Source: Nymphaea colorata (taxonomy: Eukaryota > Streptophyta > Magnoliopsida > Nymphaeales > Nymphaeaceae). From it: a stretch of 64,000 bases of DNA. Below the pieces are notes generated by a model, which saw only the letters and a program-made list of their open reading frames with translations, was not told the DNA's origin and ran no database searches. Numbering within the stretch: the first letter of the stretch is position 1; each line of letters opens with the position of its first letter. The stretch lies in assembly GCF_008831285.2 (NCBI RefSeq), contig NC_045140.1, positions 20,706,370-20,770,369 on the forward strand, given 5' to 3'. Positions 51,101 to 64,000 of this stretch are shown piece by piece. A program made the translations under genes and the position numbers.

Positions 51101-51610
51101 TCATCCAAATTGTGCTGATTATAAGAATGATTAACCAAAATTATTTTAGGTTCAGCCAAGTACATTCACTCCGTCCCTATCTTTCTTTGCAGAGTAAGAA
51201 TCAGACACAGAAACAAAGGGGCAATCCTGAAATTGACAAATTCAGTACCCTTGTCGGGCAAAGGATGCTGAAGTCTCAATCCATCCAAAAGATTCTCCAA
51301 GAAAAATAAAAACGAAACCCAGAAAACAGGGAGGCCCTCTTCAGACATTATCTCACAAATAAGGACCTGTTTAGCTCTTTAGTCGAAAAGATCAGTCGAA
51401 AATTTCACAAGCCACCGCCCACCCTTAATTTACTTCAAATTCCTCAATGGTACTCCATTTGTTCTCCAAATCTCCACAACACCCATGTACATGACTGATT
51501 ATTGACGCATAGGACATGGGCAGTGTCGTAAATGGCATCGACGATAAAACCCCCCTTCCAGGGGTGGTCCGAGCACATGGGCAATCTGCCGTGTCTTTGT
51601 TCTTCTTTCT
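48141..51610. other. intergenic region, very AT-rich
   Basis: I see no recognised gene. A direct repeat of 'GTGAGTATTT..C.TTGGAACTCTC' near 48800 matches a copy about 1.5 kb upstream at 47298. Confidence 0.55.
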
Positions 51611-51616
51611 TTGGAA

Positions 51617-51634
51617 GGGAAGGGAAGGGAAGGG
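51617..51634 (+). promoter_or_regulatory. G-quadruplex motif directly upstream of the start codon
   Basis: GGGAAGGGAAGGGAAGGG, four G3 runs with two-base loops, ends 6 bp before the ATG of the 146-residue protein gene. If transcribed, it would sit in the 5' leader at the point of initiation and could reduce translation. The motif is certain; its effect is inferred. Confidence 0.6.
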
Positions 51635-51640
51635 AGGACG

Positions 51641-52081
51641 ATGAACACTAGGTGCGTTTCAGGGTGTCTGCAGGATGTGGAGGCACCCATCAGGGTGAGC
51701 TTCATGAAGCTGTACCAATGGCCGCACTCCGATGCGGAGTTTCTGAAGCTCATTAGCGCGAGGGAGGAGAAGAGCACGGGCGGCAACCCTCGGGCCTCGT
51801 GGAAGGGTCGTGAGAGCTACGCCTCCAGGCAGATGTACCTGAGGAGCTACACCTTCTGCAGGAAGGAGGAGACTGTTGCGGAGAAGACCAGGAAGTGGCT
51901 GAGCGAGAAGAAGAAGATGAAGGGCAGGAAGGAGAAGAGGAAGGGAGGTCCCATGGAGGTGGTGGCCGTCGTGAAGAGGGTGAAGGACAAGTCTGTGTCT
52001 GGGGTGTACTCCGTGTTTGAGGTTGTGTTTGAGTGCCTCTTCTCTTGTATGGCTCGGGTGGATGTGGTGGAGTTCAAATGA
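51641..52081 (+). CDS. plant-specific small basic protein of unknown function (YLRSYTF type)
   Basis: This is an intronless 146-residue protein. Residues about 15-35 (EAPIRVSFMKLYQWPHSDAE) and 53-72 (KGRESYASRQMYLRSYTFCR) are the conserved core of a family found in many plants that lacks an assigned function. A very basic middle follows (KKKMKGRKEKRK, about 92-105). The C-terminus ends in a Cys-containing FSCMARVDVVEFK. I see no signal peptide or membrane segment. I chose the ATG at 51641; an in-frame TTG upstream is not needed. The coding region is more GC-rich than its surroundings. That it is a real gene is likely from the conserved blocks; the function is unknown. Confidence 0.7.
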   Translation: MNTRCVSGCLQDVEAPIRVSFMKLYQWPHSDAEFLKLISAREEKSTGGNPRASWKGRESYASRQMYLRSYTFCRKEETVAEKTRKWLSEKKKMKGRKEKRKGGPMEVVAVVKRVKDKSVSGVYSVFEVVFECLFSCMARVDVVEFK

Positions 52082-55000
52082 GGGGGGTTGTAGGGATGGG
52101 CAAGAACCAAGTTCAAGTTCCTGACTTATGTACTTTATCCTATATGGAAGAAGGAAAAGATGGGTTTTCTTCTCTCTTTCTTTCTCTCTCTGTCTCTACG
52201 TCTCTTACTCTTCATTTTTTGGTACTCTTTCTTCCTCTTCATGTTGCTTTTAGTAGCAAGGATTGAAGTGGAGTGCTTGACTGGTCACTTCTTAGGTTCA
52301 CTGGAAGATTTAAAGCAGAGGAGGCAGAACTGTCTTGTTGGAATGCAGGAATGGCTCTATCTTCCTCTTGTTTATGCTAAGTGTTGGTACAAAGGCATCA
52401 CTAGTGATCGATACAGTATATACTAGAAAACGAGGGATCCATATATATTCCCTCTCAGCTTTCTTGTTCCTGAAGAGATCAACAAAGAAATTTAATTAAT
52501 GCTGTGCACAGAAATCATTCCCTTCAAAGCTAGTACCGTGAGTTGGATTTTAAGAACAACCTGTATTAAATACAGATTTTGCAGATTTCTGGCCACTTGA
52601 TACACAAAGAACACGAAAGACGCAGCTTTGAAAACAGATGTGTATCCTTCTCTGCAAATGATTATTTCAGTAGACGGATGGTCGTGGAAGGGTAGTTAAT
52701 TCAGAATATTTTTCATACTTTACGATGGTGGATGCAACTTGTTCACAATGGGTTTGCGTGAATTGTCTTACTTGCAATACAGAGGACAACTGGTCTGGCA
52801 CTCGTACATGGTGATAGACAAAAGTAGGGCAGGACAAGGGTGGGTGCAGGCGGCATGTGATGTGAAGATGGGGCATCTGGGGTACTCATTGAGTAACGCG
52901 ATTTTGGGTAGAGAGCCCTTTGGGCAAACCGCAAAAGATTATTGCAGATATCGGAGACTGTGACATCACTTGATATGCTAACCGCTAGTGGTTAGTTTGC
53001 TTGGGAGTTGATCCAATCGACTCACTTCGTGCTCAACCGGCCGATCTTTACAGACGCAGAGTTTATGAACTTGGTTGCATCTATGTTTTGTTCTTGGTCC
53101 ACACACCTGCGGTGGAAAACAGCACCAACCTGAAAATGAACAACTTTTTCTTTTTAAATGCACCAAACTGATAAATATAAGAAAAAAAAATCAAACCATG
53201 GCTTTGGATATGTACCTACACACGAGTTTTGTCCACAAAAATTAATTGAACTAGGTGTCTGGTAGGAGCCACACTTAAATGCCGTAGGCGGAGGATGGTT
53301 CTACCAGATGATAATATATAGAAGGAAAAAACCAATCTCATTAACCAGCCCAATAACTTCTAGTGCAAGATGTCTCTTAGCATGTCCGGATCACCAGCGC
53401 AATCTTAGTCGCCGACTTGGAATTTAAGTACTTGGAAAGGATTCCATGCACCTGGCTAAAGGGTTGGACTGAAGAAACTTTTTTAAGTTGAAAGATGTAA
53501 ATAATTTAAAATCCTGATTGAAAGAACATGGTCTTCATATTTTAGCGATTACGTTTGTCCAGAACTGATGTCACAACATCTCTCTAGACGCCATACGCTT
53601 TCCCTCCAAGGCAAGAAATCTCTGTCTCGGTGCCTCCTGCATGAGAAAGAAAAACTTAAATGTTCTTCCGGAATTTCCGCAGCTTGGCAGATCATGAATG
53701 TCGGAGAAGTAACTTTTGGTAGCAAGGATGAAGGTGATCCCCTCGCCTGTAAGGAGGGATCTGTGCTGGGGATTGATGTGTGGCACCGGTGAAATGGTAA
53801 AAAAAATCATACGAAGCTTTCCCCTGAAATATTTTCACAGATTCAAGAAAATGAATTTGGTGATAAACGTGCAATGTGAAAAACATATAACCCTGAATGG
53901 GAATGATCTAAGGACGTGCTTTTCTGGTGCTTTCTACGAGGGAGTAAATCATCTTGTGGAAAACATGTTTCCACTGGCTGTAAGAGGGTGCACAATCCTT
54001 TTTTTTTTCTTTGATCTCGCTATTTACCTGTTTCACTTCACACCGCGTTCAACGTTGTGAATCTTTAGGAGTAGTAAACCACCAGTTCGTCCTTCTCATT
54101 AGTTACAAAACTATATTCGATAAACGTGAAGTCTGCAGAAACCATGGTCTGGTAAAGTTTGGATCATTTTACAAAACGTTTTACATCAAAACTTATCTAT
54201 GTTCAATTATTTCACCTTTAAAATTAAACCCAATTCCATGTACTTCATCACATTTATAAGGTCATATTTCATGCAAAAAAAAAAAACATAAAAAAAAGGA
54301 AAAAAGACTTGCATCCTCATGATCCAACGTTTAAATGAAACTAATTCCCTATCTAACTATATGTAGTTGGTGTCCGCGAGTAATAGAGCAACGAATCAAT
54401 CCACAAATGTATCCCACTATGTATATGTTAATTTTAAAGAGACCAGATGCCAAACCAAAATGAACCAAAGGATTGACTTGACGACTTCCATCATCCATGC
54501 CGGTCCAATTTGAACTAAAAGAGTCGTACAGTATATAAAATTTTTGATACCAGAGTTTTTCCGAGTCTTTTTTCGTTTATCTTTGGCTAATACAGTCTAT
54601 ATACCTCGTCGTTTCCATGCATTTGATCTCAGCTCTGTGAGCCGATCGATCGTGACTTTCACGTCCCAATTATATTAACCATGTCAAAAGTAAGACCGGC
54701 GGGTGCCATTTTGGTGAATGCCCAAACAAATTCATAGTTTGCTTTTCTAAGTTAACATCTAAAAACTTTCTAAGATCAAGTGCAGTAGCAGCTAAAAACT
54801 AGTAAGTAGCATAAATTTTTATCCCAGATATACTTTAAATATAAAATTTTGTACTTTCAAGCCTTTTTCACTCTCGGAGAAGTTATAAGCGTCTCTATAT
54901 AATGTTAATCCGCAGACAGCATTCTCTAAAGATTTTTACGCAAACTTATAAATTTCTATCTTCGAATTTTTAGCTAGGACCAAATTAAAGCGGCCTATCA

Positions 55001-58000
55001 GTACTTCATAATAAGCTACGGTGGCCGCCTTCAAGGATCACACCATCTTTGCAGATCCTATTAGATCACGCAGCTGCCAGTTCGTAGGAAAAATCGGTCC
55101 TAAATCCTCGTCGGAAGAACTGTAATAGGAAATTGCACTTCTACAAAATTTCCCATGGTTGTGACGTGCAAGGGGGTTGGACTGGCCGTTGGGATCATGA
55201 AAGACCTCTACTTGGTATAACATAGATGTTACTGATAAAAGAGAAAACCAATTATAGAAAATATTTGCTTAGTTTAAACTCTTATGTTTGCTCTTCTTTA
55301 GTTTGGAGCTTCTACTGTGTGACTTTCTTTGTTATTTTACACATGAAACTAAAACAAAGTTAAATCGAGGTATCTTTGGTCCATTCATCTGAATTAGATG
55401 GAGACAAAAGCCTTTCATACGCATCGTCCATTTTTATCGTACTCTGATAAACTACAACGGCCAATCGTGCATATCATCCAACCAAATTAGAGTGGTTCTC
55501 AGCTGCTTCAAAAATCACATGAAGGCTACTAATTCCTCCCTCTCGCATCGCTATCAGCTCAGTATTCAATGGGCGTCGCATTTCTTGTTGTGCTCGTAAC
55601 GTGATTGAAAGAAGGATGGTGACGGACAAACTCCATGTGTAGCGCCCTCTAGGTTAGCCATGTGTCCCATGGAGGTGAGTCCAACTGGTACTTGGTAGTG
55701 CCCACCAACACATGGTTCTTTGTTGAGCTCTTCCAGGAGGTGGGGGAAGACTGCCCTGATGCTCAACTCAGGCAGTGGATCCTCCCTTTGCCTCATCAGA
55801 ATGAGGCCAAAAGTAGCGTTTGATTACTATGAATTTGAAATTCACGATATGATGTAGATTTAACATGGCATGCTTTCGTTGATACGGTGAAAGATCTATT
55901 GTCTATCAAGCTAAAGCTTTTAGGTTAGACCTAAAATCCATATTTTAGTTCTTTACATTGAAAAAAAGGTTGGATTTAAGATTGGAGGGAAAATGTTCAG
56001 ACTTCTCAACTCGTCCTGAGGATCTTAAATCTGCAGAATGAGTTGGGCAGATGCACTAGCTAATTAAGAAGCAGGTAAGCTAGTTCTACCAACCAACTTC
56101 TTTTGTCTGTCAAATGGAACCAACAAAAGGCACAGATCCAGATCTAGAAAAAACAAATTAATCTGTAAAACAGACAACCACCGCTTAAGAAGGCAAGAAA
56201 AAAGCCCTGGACCCCACTAATTGGGTGGTGTTTGATTTGAAGAACGTTGTGTTCTTGGAACACATACTTTCAAAACACTTGACATGATTATAACTGCACA
56301 GTATTCATGTGTACTGCCCAGTCACCCGGCCCTCATTTGTCATCTAGCTGTGACAGCCATTCACTGACCAACAATCTATTCAAGGTAGGAAAAAGTACTG
56401 ATGCGGTTGAGCGAAAGATAGATTAATGTTGATAACAAAACTTGATCTATCATTTGTAGCAGTGAGATTTCGATCCAGCATTTACATATCGATCGAATGT
56501 TCATTATATGAATGTCAGTTTCCATCTATATGAGTCACATGGGGAATTCAACAAAAAACTTTGTGCAGCTTGCTTGAGAAAGTAGCATTAGAACACAAGA
56601 AAAGTCAACAATAAAAACGGAAAGCTAAAAAGGACAAGAAAACAAAAAAAAAAACCCTTCCCAGAGAAAATAACAAGAGAAAACCACAGGTTTTTCAAAA
56701 TTAAGAATCTACTACGTGAAATTGGGTCACAATGCTCTTACGATAAGCTCTCGAGCTTGAAAAGCAAAATTTTTTGAAAAAAAAAAAAAACAAAATTTAA
56801 ATGAAGGAGCTTGAATTCCTTCAAGACCATTTACTTTCTCTGGTGTTGCATTAGACCTTACCAGGCCGGATGGTCATTCGGACCCAACACCCGATTCAGT
56901 CGACGCACAGTACCACTCAAATTAATTTAATCTGAATAATACAAATCTCAGATAGCCACTTCTAATTAGTTAGCGAACAATTGGCCTTCATTTCTCTGGC
57001 CGCCCGACCGATTAAGGAGCATTTCTTTGAAAATGAATGTGATATCATGCACTGAAAGATCTCCTCAGGGCTTCACATAGATACATAATTTCACGGCAGA
57101 ACATTACATATATGATGAAACGGCAGAACATTATGTATATGATGAATCAACACAGATAGGAAAACAGGCTGCTTAATCCTTAGGCAGCTTAGTTTCGTGT
57201 AGATGTGCTGTACCAAGAATGTATCCAATGCTTCCAGAAGCACACATGCAATATCCAATATGGTTATTATGATATGTATACTTCCAGATTTAACATTGTG
57301 GCAATGTGAAGAAACCTCATCACACACACAAACGAGGAGGCGCAGAACCACAACGGCATGGCCACCTGATCATCCATAGAAGATCCTCTCTTATTTGGCT
57401 TGTATGATGAAACGGGCATCATTTAGAGCTCGATTTGGAGATAGTTTTGAAGGGTCGGCCCATTCCTGTCCCACGAGCTTCACACCATTTAGTACTCCAC
57501 CACCTGCTATCAGGAGGAGATGCCATCTACCTACCTTACAATGACGTTCTTTTGTCCTTTCGTCTTGGTGCCACAGTATTTTCTTGTCCAGGGTATCGCA
57601 TTCAAGATGCTGGATGTTGCTAGATACCTACAAGGTAAAAACATATCCTTGAAAGCACCATAAATTGCTGCTAAAAGCACCGTAAATTTGTGTGAGTCCT
57701 TTCTTTTTAAAGTCTACCTGACGGATGTGCTTTCAACATTAAAAGCATTATCAAACTATAAAGTAAAGATGGATTTTGAACATGTATCTGACGTTCGATA
57801 ACTCTTTAAAATCAATGATCTGAAACACTTTTGACTTCTAAAGCTAATCTTTCATTTGGGAAATATAATTTCTGTGTCAATCTACGTGTTTTAGTTGAAC
57901 ATGCATGTCTTATTTGCATATTGATTTTTTGAAAACCCTTTAAAAATATTGGGCGACAAAAAATGTTTGAGGCTTTTGACTAGCCAAGGTCCATGTCCTG

Positions 58001-59640
58001 ATTAATTAGGTCGTGATGTCTGGTGAATCGTCACCTCATGCCTTTGTTTATTGTAATTGCTGCCTGCCCGATCACTTCATCACCATGTTCGTGTTACAAT
58101 TTTAACAGCAAAAAGTTTTTAATGCACGGTTATCATTTTCATACCAAGACCTTTCTCATTGTAAATTACCGCAATAATTTCTTTAAAAAATTAACAAGAA
58201 AAGCTTGAGAAAACTTTGGTTATATATTCAAAATCATTACCCGATAATATGCTAAAATTTAAGAGCATCCAGTTAGTAATGTGGGCGTGTGGCAGGCCAC
58301 AACACGTGAGTCTGCTTGTCTACACGGAGTGCAGTCTGCTTTTCTGAGCTACCTCATGGCAGGTTCCCGGTACTTGATTTAGATGAGTTTTGATCCGCTC
58401 AATTGGCTGAAAAATCTTTTCTCAGCTGTTAATTTACTTAACATACAATTTTAAATTTCGAAATTTAATTGGGTGCAGTTGGAGGTTTCTGATTTAATTT
58501 TAAGGGTTAATTGGTACATCGAATGATTATATGTCATGTCCAACTAATCACCATAAATGTTAATCTCTCTCTATGAAACTGTCTTAATTCATTCTAAACT
58601 TCATTAAGGACTCACTGCTTTAAGAATAGAAATGAAAAAGACAAGAGGCGTCATCTCCATTAGGCTTTTCCTTCGATTAGATGGAATCCTAGGGTTGTGT
58701 TCATGAGTATGCAACATATGCCGGGATTTACTTCTTTTCACAGAAATAATGGACAACGCTGGAGGAGAGGAGGGAGTGGTAGCCAACTGTTTCAACTAAT
58801 GCAACTTGCTTAAATATGATTGCAGGTTCTGTCCTGCTGGTTGGGAACAGGCTTCTTGCAAAGATCACCTTGAAAAGTAGGCATGTAAATGTGTTGAACA
58901 AGCGACTCTGTCATTCCCAATCGTAAAATGGGATCCAGTCTATTCTTCGATTAGAAGAATGCAAATTATTTGGCTATATGTTGATTAATAGATCCTGCCG
59001 CGACTGTGAAAGGACCAACACCGATATTATATACGACTTCTTCGTACTCTTTTGACTCTTTCCTTTTTCTCCTTCTTTTTTTTTTTTTAAGTTGAACAGA
59101 TAGGGTTGATGAGCTCCAACTTTAATATCTTATAACTATTAAAAAAATGGACGGGACTTTTGGTAGAAATCAAGATGATACGTGTACGATGCGGCCGTGA
59201 CATTCTAGCTAAAAAACTTTGCACCATCAGTCATAGCCGCAGTATTTTATAAGGTGCAAGAGAGCCAGTTGGACATAATGCAATAATCAATAAGTAAAGC
59301 GGGCCCCCGATCCATCTTTTCACTTGGAATTTTGCACCTCCACACTAGCATCAAACAGTTTTAGATTTCGATCCATTAACGCTCGTGCTCGCAAGCTGTA
59401 ACAAATCCAAAGACAAAACACAACTCAACTATTGTATGCTCAGCAGAATACATGGATATATACAATCAGCAATTCGTGAACATTGAGCATATTGCTGGTT
59501 AGGACTTGGCACACTGGCCTAAGTTGGTAGCGTTAATTATGACTCCAAGGATGACCAATAGTTCAGTTAGGTTATTCCTTGGTCACCAATGTGTTCAAAG
59601 GATTGGATTATCCCCGCCTAAAGAAAGGATACTTAAGCTT
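52082..59640. other. gene-poor intergenic region
   Basis: I found no gene I can name. Several frames of 60-80 codons occur (for example 52748-52963 plus strand, and 55038-55223 and 55566-55796 minus strand) but match no family I know. A poly-A tract lies near 56769. Confidence 0.5.
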
Positions 59641-59688
59641 TTGTGGTGAAAGATGATCTAAACATGATGAACGACTCATTTCGCCATG

Positions 59689-59690
<2 letters not shown>

Positions 59691-59759
<69 letters not shown>

Positions 59760-59768
59760 CTGTGTGTG
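59691..59768. repeat. (AT)n(GT)n compound microsatellite
   Basis: About 22 AT units pass into about 15 GT units with one C interruption. Simple repeat. The adjoining frame is an artefact. Confidence 0.95.
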
Positions 59769-59999
59769 GGTTGGGCTTTCTAAAGTAAACTGTCGTCACT
59801 TGGTTGTGAAAACAATAGTTGCATGCAGATCAATAGCCAAGCGCCTACCTGAATACGCAAAAGATCAACATCATAGCACATGCACTGATGTACAGATATA
59901 TGACAGAATAGGATTGGTGTCTGAGCAGTCCCAATCCTGATTTTGATATAAAGTTGGTGCTCTTTCAAAAATATAAAGTTGGTCTGTCGCTGAGAATCA

Positions 60000-60600
60000 A
60001 GCTCAGATTCTAGAGCTGAACAAGCCCCCTTCTTTTTCCCTGTTCGACAGAAGGATCTGAACTCATTTTTAAGCAACACAGTTTCATCACGAAAGCAAAG
60101 ATTGGTGGTTGGCAATGCTCTCCTTTGAGGCCAACAGCAGCAGCTTTTCGATGTGGGCTGAAGCTTTTTCGGGGTCTCGACAAAGGGAGCGCGCCAATTG
60201 ACAAAGGTTTTTTTTCTTGCTGAGTGCAGAAGCTCCATTCTTTTTAAAGGCGCATTCCCCCGAAGAGGTATTTGGGTAGGGAGAAGATGCATCGCTTTTT
60301 CGCTTTCTTTTCTTTCAATTTGTCCAACTATTTTAATTCCTTTTTCTTGAGATGTCTCTGTCTCTGTGGAAACATGGGAAAGATGACATTTTCTGAAAAA
60401 TGGAAAATGACAGTAGAGAAATTCTAAGAACGCCTTGCCTTGAGACAGATAGCAATTTGATTCGCAACGTCGAAGAAAAGTCTTGGCCACATGGGTGACG
60501 TGATCGGACAGCGTTTTTGGCCACGACTCTGGGACGCCCCTTTCTCCTACTGGACAAATCATGCGTACATTACAGAGCCAAGCACAGGCATCTGATACAC
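60000..60600. other. compositionally distinct block, organelle-like
   Basis: This roughly 600-bp block lacks the A/T runs of its flanks, has a more even base composition and keeps one long minus-strand frame open (59780-60643, 287 codons). The protein reads like no known family. It is Cys-, Lys- and Arg-rich, as are random frames of plant mitochondrial intergenic DNA. An inserted mitochondrial segment (NUMT) is my leading guess, but I cannot match it to a named organelle gene. Confidence 0.3.
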
Positions 60601-63600
60601 AATGGAAAACTCGCATATTGACAAGAAACCCATCTCTATCCACTCGTCCGTCTATTTAATTTTAATCTACCTACCTAATGAAAAATAACAGTTGCTAAGT
60701 TTGTTAATCATAAAGTTGTAGGCTTGTCCAGGGCCACCCACTTGTGGCTGAGTCCCAGAAATCCAAGACATGCATTGTCGTCGACCTACCTTTGTTTGTT
60801 CCTTTTTTTCTTTGATTATATATGGACCACGGATTTGCATGTCTCTAGAAACTTCTTACCAATGGAAGGTTTTTTTTTTTAAAAAAAAGTTAATTAGTAA
60901 GGTTAGTAAACAAAGCAATTCTAATATTTTCTTTGGAACAATGCGTTTAGGAGGGTTGCATATAAATATTAGGTTGATCGGTCGCCAATATTACATTCAG
61001 GATTGAGCTTCTACAGATTTCTTAATGAGTCAAATCCAGATTTAAACAAGAAACAGACAATTTCAAAACGCCAATTACCTGACTCATTAGCATCTGTAAC
61101 TGCTTATTTGATATGTATACAGGTCGATCGTTAAGGAAATATGAGAAAGGATTTTGGAAGATAAACGAATTCATTACTTAAGAAGTTGTTGTTTCATAGT
61201 AGAAAATGGCTGCGTTCAATATGCCAATCTCAAATGAAACTAAAATTTTTACGTCAAAACAAACAAGTTCTTTTCAAGACATACTTCAGACCAGAAGAGA
61301 CTATGACAATGCATGCGAGCTTACATCGAGCAACTAAAATATCGGGAACGATGACCTTCGAGTACGGTTTCCAAGCTACCAACGCAACAATATGACTCGC
61401 TCCTTCATGCTCACGCAGGAGTGGGTATTTGTGTGGGGAAGGCGGAAGGGGAAACCTGTTCATGGTTTAGTACGTGCATGCATGCAAGCACAGTGTCGGC
61501 CGAATCTGCAGAGATATCTTTGGGCCCTCCAATTCGTCCACTTGCCAAATTATGCAATTAAATGAAAGTCTTGCATTATTGACGGGCTCCATTGCCATAA
61601 TAAAGTGTTCATCTTCGTTGACTCTCTCTCTCTCTCTACGATACAGTACTTGCATCGCCATTGCACATGGCTTCCAGGGAGGGAGAAAGAGCATCAAGTG
61701 GCAGTGGAAAAACCTAGAGAAAGATTAACGTTGGGATCTATCGTTTTGGCGATTGGGATCAATGCCAGTGAATGATGTGGAACAAAAAGAAAGAAAGAGA
61801 TGTCGAAAGAAAAAAAGAAAGAAAAAGAAGGAAAGAAAAAACTTTAGGTGATTGCGAGAAACAATTCATACATATAGATTGGACACGTCCATACCAAAAC
61901 CTTCCTTTTCTTCGGGATGTCTATTGGATCGCAAGCGAGGTAGTTCTTTTTATATGAAAACAAGACTCGGGTGATTGATTGGCTTGGAACCGATGAAATT
62001 TTAAAATTGTGATTCATATTCCTAGAACATGTGAATTGCATTATCAAACTACAAATTTTGATTCCAACATTATCAGTTAAAATTTTGGGATTGTGATCTC
62101 ACCCTAGGGGATGAAATTATGGTTTCGAAAATTTGGAACGTTTTAATCTCTTTTTAGAGTGCAAAACAAGAAGGCTTTAATTCATGAATTTTAAAATTCT
62201 AATTCTCTTTCCATCAAACATACCATTTCTAATCCTGAAACTGGAATTTTCATTCCTTTTTTGTTTGATTTGAAATATTGAATCGATAATCATAATTTCA
62301 TGCTATCAAATGCTCTCTAAGTGGCTGTTTAGTATTAGGAACAAAATATGAGCGCTTCATGAATCTGTCTCACAATTAAGATGTACTCATATGATACTTG
62401 AACAAGTGTCATATGAATTTACACTAATTTTGAGTTGTTGTTCCTATCATTTGGCAGTTAAAATACTATTTGAGTATTCTATAAATTTACTTCAAAGATT
62501 ACCATAGATTCGAATTAGGTATATTTGAATCTACCCCAATCTTTGTGGTAGATTAATGAAACATGCATAAAGTGATTCATTTGTCAAACGACTTCTAAGG
62601 GAACCATTTGTATTATTGTTTTAAGTGATCACACGGTAGAGATTAAATTGAAAATATAAAATCAAATTATTTTCTTAAAAGATTGAAACACCCCAAAGAG
62701 AAGAGAGAAAAAAAAGAGAGATAAGAACACCTACCTCGATCATTTGAATTGTATTTTAATCCCCTAAAAAAGCAGTTTATCTTCCACGCTCTCCGCTTAA
62801 TATCCTCAATCTAATTTGCTTAGAATGGATGTTCAAGATGAATTCCATTATAAGAAACGAAAGCCAACTCCAGAGAACTTGAAATGAGTGATCACTATAG
62901 ATTTACCAACCCCAGTAGCTATAGATTTACCAAACCCCGCCGCTGAGACAAGAAAAAAAACGAAACAGAGAGGCAGCGTCTTCCTTCCTTGGGAGTGGAT
63001 CAAGCGAAGATCTCCCCTGTCAGTCAGTCTGCATACTGGCTGGAGGGTCATTGGGATTAGATCTATACGCATATCCAATCTTATTACAGTTCCTGGATTG
63101 TGGGTATTTTCCCCCTGGTTTCGGGATTTTCGCGGCCCTAAGATCCAAATCAGATCACGGGCTACCAAAAGTTGATCTCGAGTCCAAATCACATTCTTCA
63201 GGAATCGGACACAGAAAGCGAGGAAGAGATATCGGGTTAGTAGAATCCGATGGTATCCATACCCGATCCGAATCAGATCATGTGGATGATTTTCTCCTGC
63301 GGGCGGGAGAACAGCCTGGCACCCAATCACCGCTTGGACCACAGCGCCCACGTGGGCAGCAGAGCCTAACTTCAGTGGGGACCGCAGCCGCCCCACACTG
63401 GACTCCACAACAGAGCTTCCTCCACGTGTGAGGCGCAGAAAAGCCCTCAGAGGGGGACCACTCTCTCTCCATCTTTTTCCTTTTTTCATGCCCAATAATA
63501 AATCCATCGTCTTTACTGTCTTTCAGATTTCTTCGTTCATAATGGCGCAGTCTTCTCGAGTCAAAGCATGGAAAGTTAACTGAAGTTCCTTACCTCCATG

Positions 63601-63998
63601 GTAAATAATAACAAGAAGTTACCTTTCCAAAATCTAATTTCATAAACTTTGTGCGGTAACATTTCCACGTCTACCGAAGGAGTCTTTGTCGTTTTATCAA
63701 GAGCCACAGCAAGTGACCAAAGTAAATGCCCCTATCCTTTCCTCCACGACAGTGTCCTTTTTCATCTATTAAAAATCTTTCGTAGAGAAGGGAAAATAGA
63801 CAATTACCAGAGATGAGAGCAAGGGGGACCGTATACCAGGAGAATGTTGGTTGAAAAAATTTATAGGTCACGTGGCAGAAAATGACCTTCCTTCCCCATG
63901 TCGGTCATGGCACCACCAGTACAGTACAGTGGGCACCCAAGAGGGGAAAAAGGAGAAGCAGGAAGCCCGAGATCATTCATCATGGAAAGGGAAGGTGA
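60601..63998. other. terminal intergenic region
   Basis: I see no recognised gene. The part at about 62880-63480 is GC-richer and open on the minus strand for 219 codons (62848-63507) without recognisable motifs. The part at about 62000-62500 is AT-rich with text typical of degraded MITE-like repeats. Confidence 0.45.
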
Positions 63999-64000
63999 AG

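Overview
This window is nuclear DNA of a flowering plant. The evidence is GT-AG multi-exon genes with plant-specific products, plastid-targeted proteins, AT-rich intergenic DNA with long (AT)n microsatellites, and decayed PPR and receptor-kinase copies. I cannot name the species or the order with confidence; an angiosperm is as far as the sequence takes me.

Layout. 1-8.0 kb: AT-rich intergenic DNA with no gene that I recognise. 8.57-9.62 kb (+): an intronless, GC-rich GATL-type GT8 glycosyltransferase with a visible TATA box and a bZIP-type palindrome upstream. 9.7-17.9 kb: intergenic, with a CACTA-like transposon end (about 15.05 kb) and tRNA-like SINE candidates (16.1 and 16.7 kb). 17.92-21.53 kb (+): CCS1, an 8-exon gene for plastid c-type cytochrome assembly. 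22.2-23.7 kb (-): a frameshifted PPR pseudogene and an orphan FtsH-like AAA exon. 25.09-29.66 kb (-): HDR/IspH, the last enzyme of the plastid MEP isoprenoid pathway, in 10 exons. 32.72-33.28 kb (+): an intronless CML41-like calmodulin-like protein. 34.44-35.28 kb (+): a LysM-type receptor-kinase pseudogene. 36.81-41.93 kb (-): a DA1/DAR-type ubiquitin-activated peptidase in 11 coding exons. 51.64-52.08 kb (+): a small plant-specific uncharacterised protein. 52.1-64.0 kb: gene-poor DNA with microsatellites and one block of unusual composition near 60.0-60.6 kb.

The three spliced genes were rebuilt exon by exon. Every junction is GT-AG, and every reading phase closes to give full-length proteins of 551 (CCS1), 455 (HDR) and 487 (DA1-like) residues. 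The neighbours do not form an operon-like system. CCS1, the FtsH-like fragment and HDR all relate to plastid function, but that is probably chance. I found no clear new biological system. The most unusual items are a duplicated 'ghost' exon start in an HDR intron, G-quadruplex motifs beside or inside two genes, a 19-bp perfect hairpin made of two microsatellites, the orphan FtsH-like exon and the organelle-like block near 60 kb.
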